This document shows, one piece after another, positions 50,868-51,103 of a stretch of DNA of 51,103 nucleotides. The notes under the pieces are model-generated. The model did no database searches. It worked only from the letters and a program-made list of their open reading frames with translations, and had not been told where the DNA came from. This stretch comes from Bacillota bacterium (lineage in GTDB: Bacteria; Bacillota; Clostridia; Lachnospirales; Lachnospiraceae). The stretch covers positions 1 to 51,103 of the forward strand of contig JAEZKL010000020.1 of the NCBI GenBank assembly GCA_023415475.1, given 5' to 3'. A program made the translations under genes and the position numbers. Each line of letters begins with the position of its first letter. Positions within the stretch are counted from its first letter, which is position 1.

Positions 50868-51103
50868 TTATGCATTCTTCGCCATAATATGATTATAAAA
50901 ATCATCAATCATAGCTTTGTAATCATCGAATTTATTTAGCTCATCATTTGCGACATCATATTTGATGGAAATAACCTTATCAAAAACCGGACTTTCCTTT
51001 AATAAGGACATGGGCATATTTCGGTCGATGAGGTGTTTGGACTTTTGGTACAGATAAAGAATGGTTTGCATCATCTTTAGCTGCTTTGCCATCGGAACAT
51101 AGG
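50868..51103 (-). CDS. ntpA: V-type ATP synthase subunit A, C-terminal end (cut by window edge)
   Basis: About 78 C-terminal residues of the catalytic subunit A run off the right edge. The segment YVPMAKQLKMMQTILYLYQK, followed by VANDELNKFDDY, matches the end of the helical C-terminal domain. The upstream order (A, B, D on the minus strand) supports the call. The ATP-binding part is not visible. Confidence 0.85.
   Translation of the reverse strand, partial: YVPMAKQLKMMQTILYLYQKSKHLIDRNMPMSLLKESPVFDKVISIKYDVANDELNKFDDYKAMIDDFYNHIMAKNA

Overview
The window looks like the chromosome of a low-GC, anaerobic, plant-polysaccharide-degrading Clostridia, most like the Lachnospiraceae (Lachnoclostridium/Anaerocolumna type). 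This is inferred from AT-rich intergenic DNA, strong AGGAGG-type ribosome binding sites, Firmicutes-style T-box control, a YesM/YesN two-component pair with an LplABC-type sugar importer, a V-type ATPase, and families such as DUF4914 and DUF2294. No rRNA, tRNA, CRISPR array, phage gene or transposase gene was seen.

Layout. 1-7.8 kb: a gene tail, a YgjP-like metallopeptidase, two divergent cyclic-di-GMP genes (a membrane GGDEF protein and a dCache-HAMP-GGDEF-EAL protein), an O-antigen-ligase-like membrane protein and a DUF2892 protein. 7.9-10.4 kb: a phosphoenolpyruvate-synthase/rifampin-phosphotransferase-like enzyme. 10.6-23.4 kb: a glycan-utilisation locus with a GH95 alpha-L-fucosidase, a YesM-type kinase with almost no extracellular domain, a YesN-type regulator, an LplB-type permease with a four-helix N-terminal extension, an LplC-type permease, a solute-binding lipoprotein and a YicI-like GH31 alpha-xylosidase. 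The enzyme pair suggests fucosylated xyloglucan oligosaccharides as substrate. The transport ATPase is not encoded here and is probably a shared MsmX-type protein.

23.5-27.1 kb: rhodanese, DUF4914 P-loop protein, PurE and DUF2294. 27.4-35.4 kb: a complete tryptophan operon in the order trpE-G-D-C-F-B-A, behind a consensus promoter and a T-box leader with a UGG (Trp) specifier. Two things stand out: trpE has an in-frame TAG just before its conserved C-terminal end, and the operon ends with a second, diverged TrpD-family gene whose anthranilate-binding residues are replaced.

35.4-41.3 kb: three regulators (AraC with an effector-binding domain, MerR-TipAS with a typical 19-bp-spacer promoter, TetR) and a TetR-divergent MacB/FtsX-type ABC exporter. 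41.3-46.1 kb: msrA and a Ca2+-type P-ATPase (minus strand), and an MscS-family channel. 46.1-48.3 kb: a subtilisin-like S8 protease flanked by three copies of a 134-155 bp palindromic repeat, two on the left in one orientation and one on the right inverted. 48.8-51.1 kb: the end of a V-type ATPase operon (A-B-D, minus strand).

For many genes I moved the start downstream of the longest ORF, because a strong Shine-Dalgarno sequence overlaps or lies inside the longer reading; these choices are stated in each entry.
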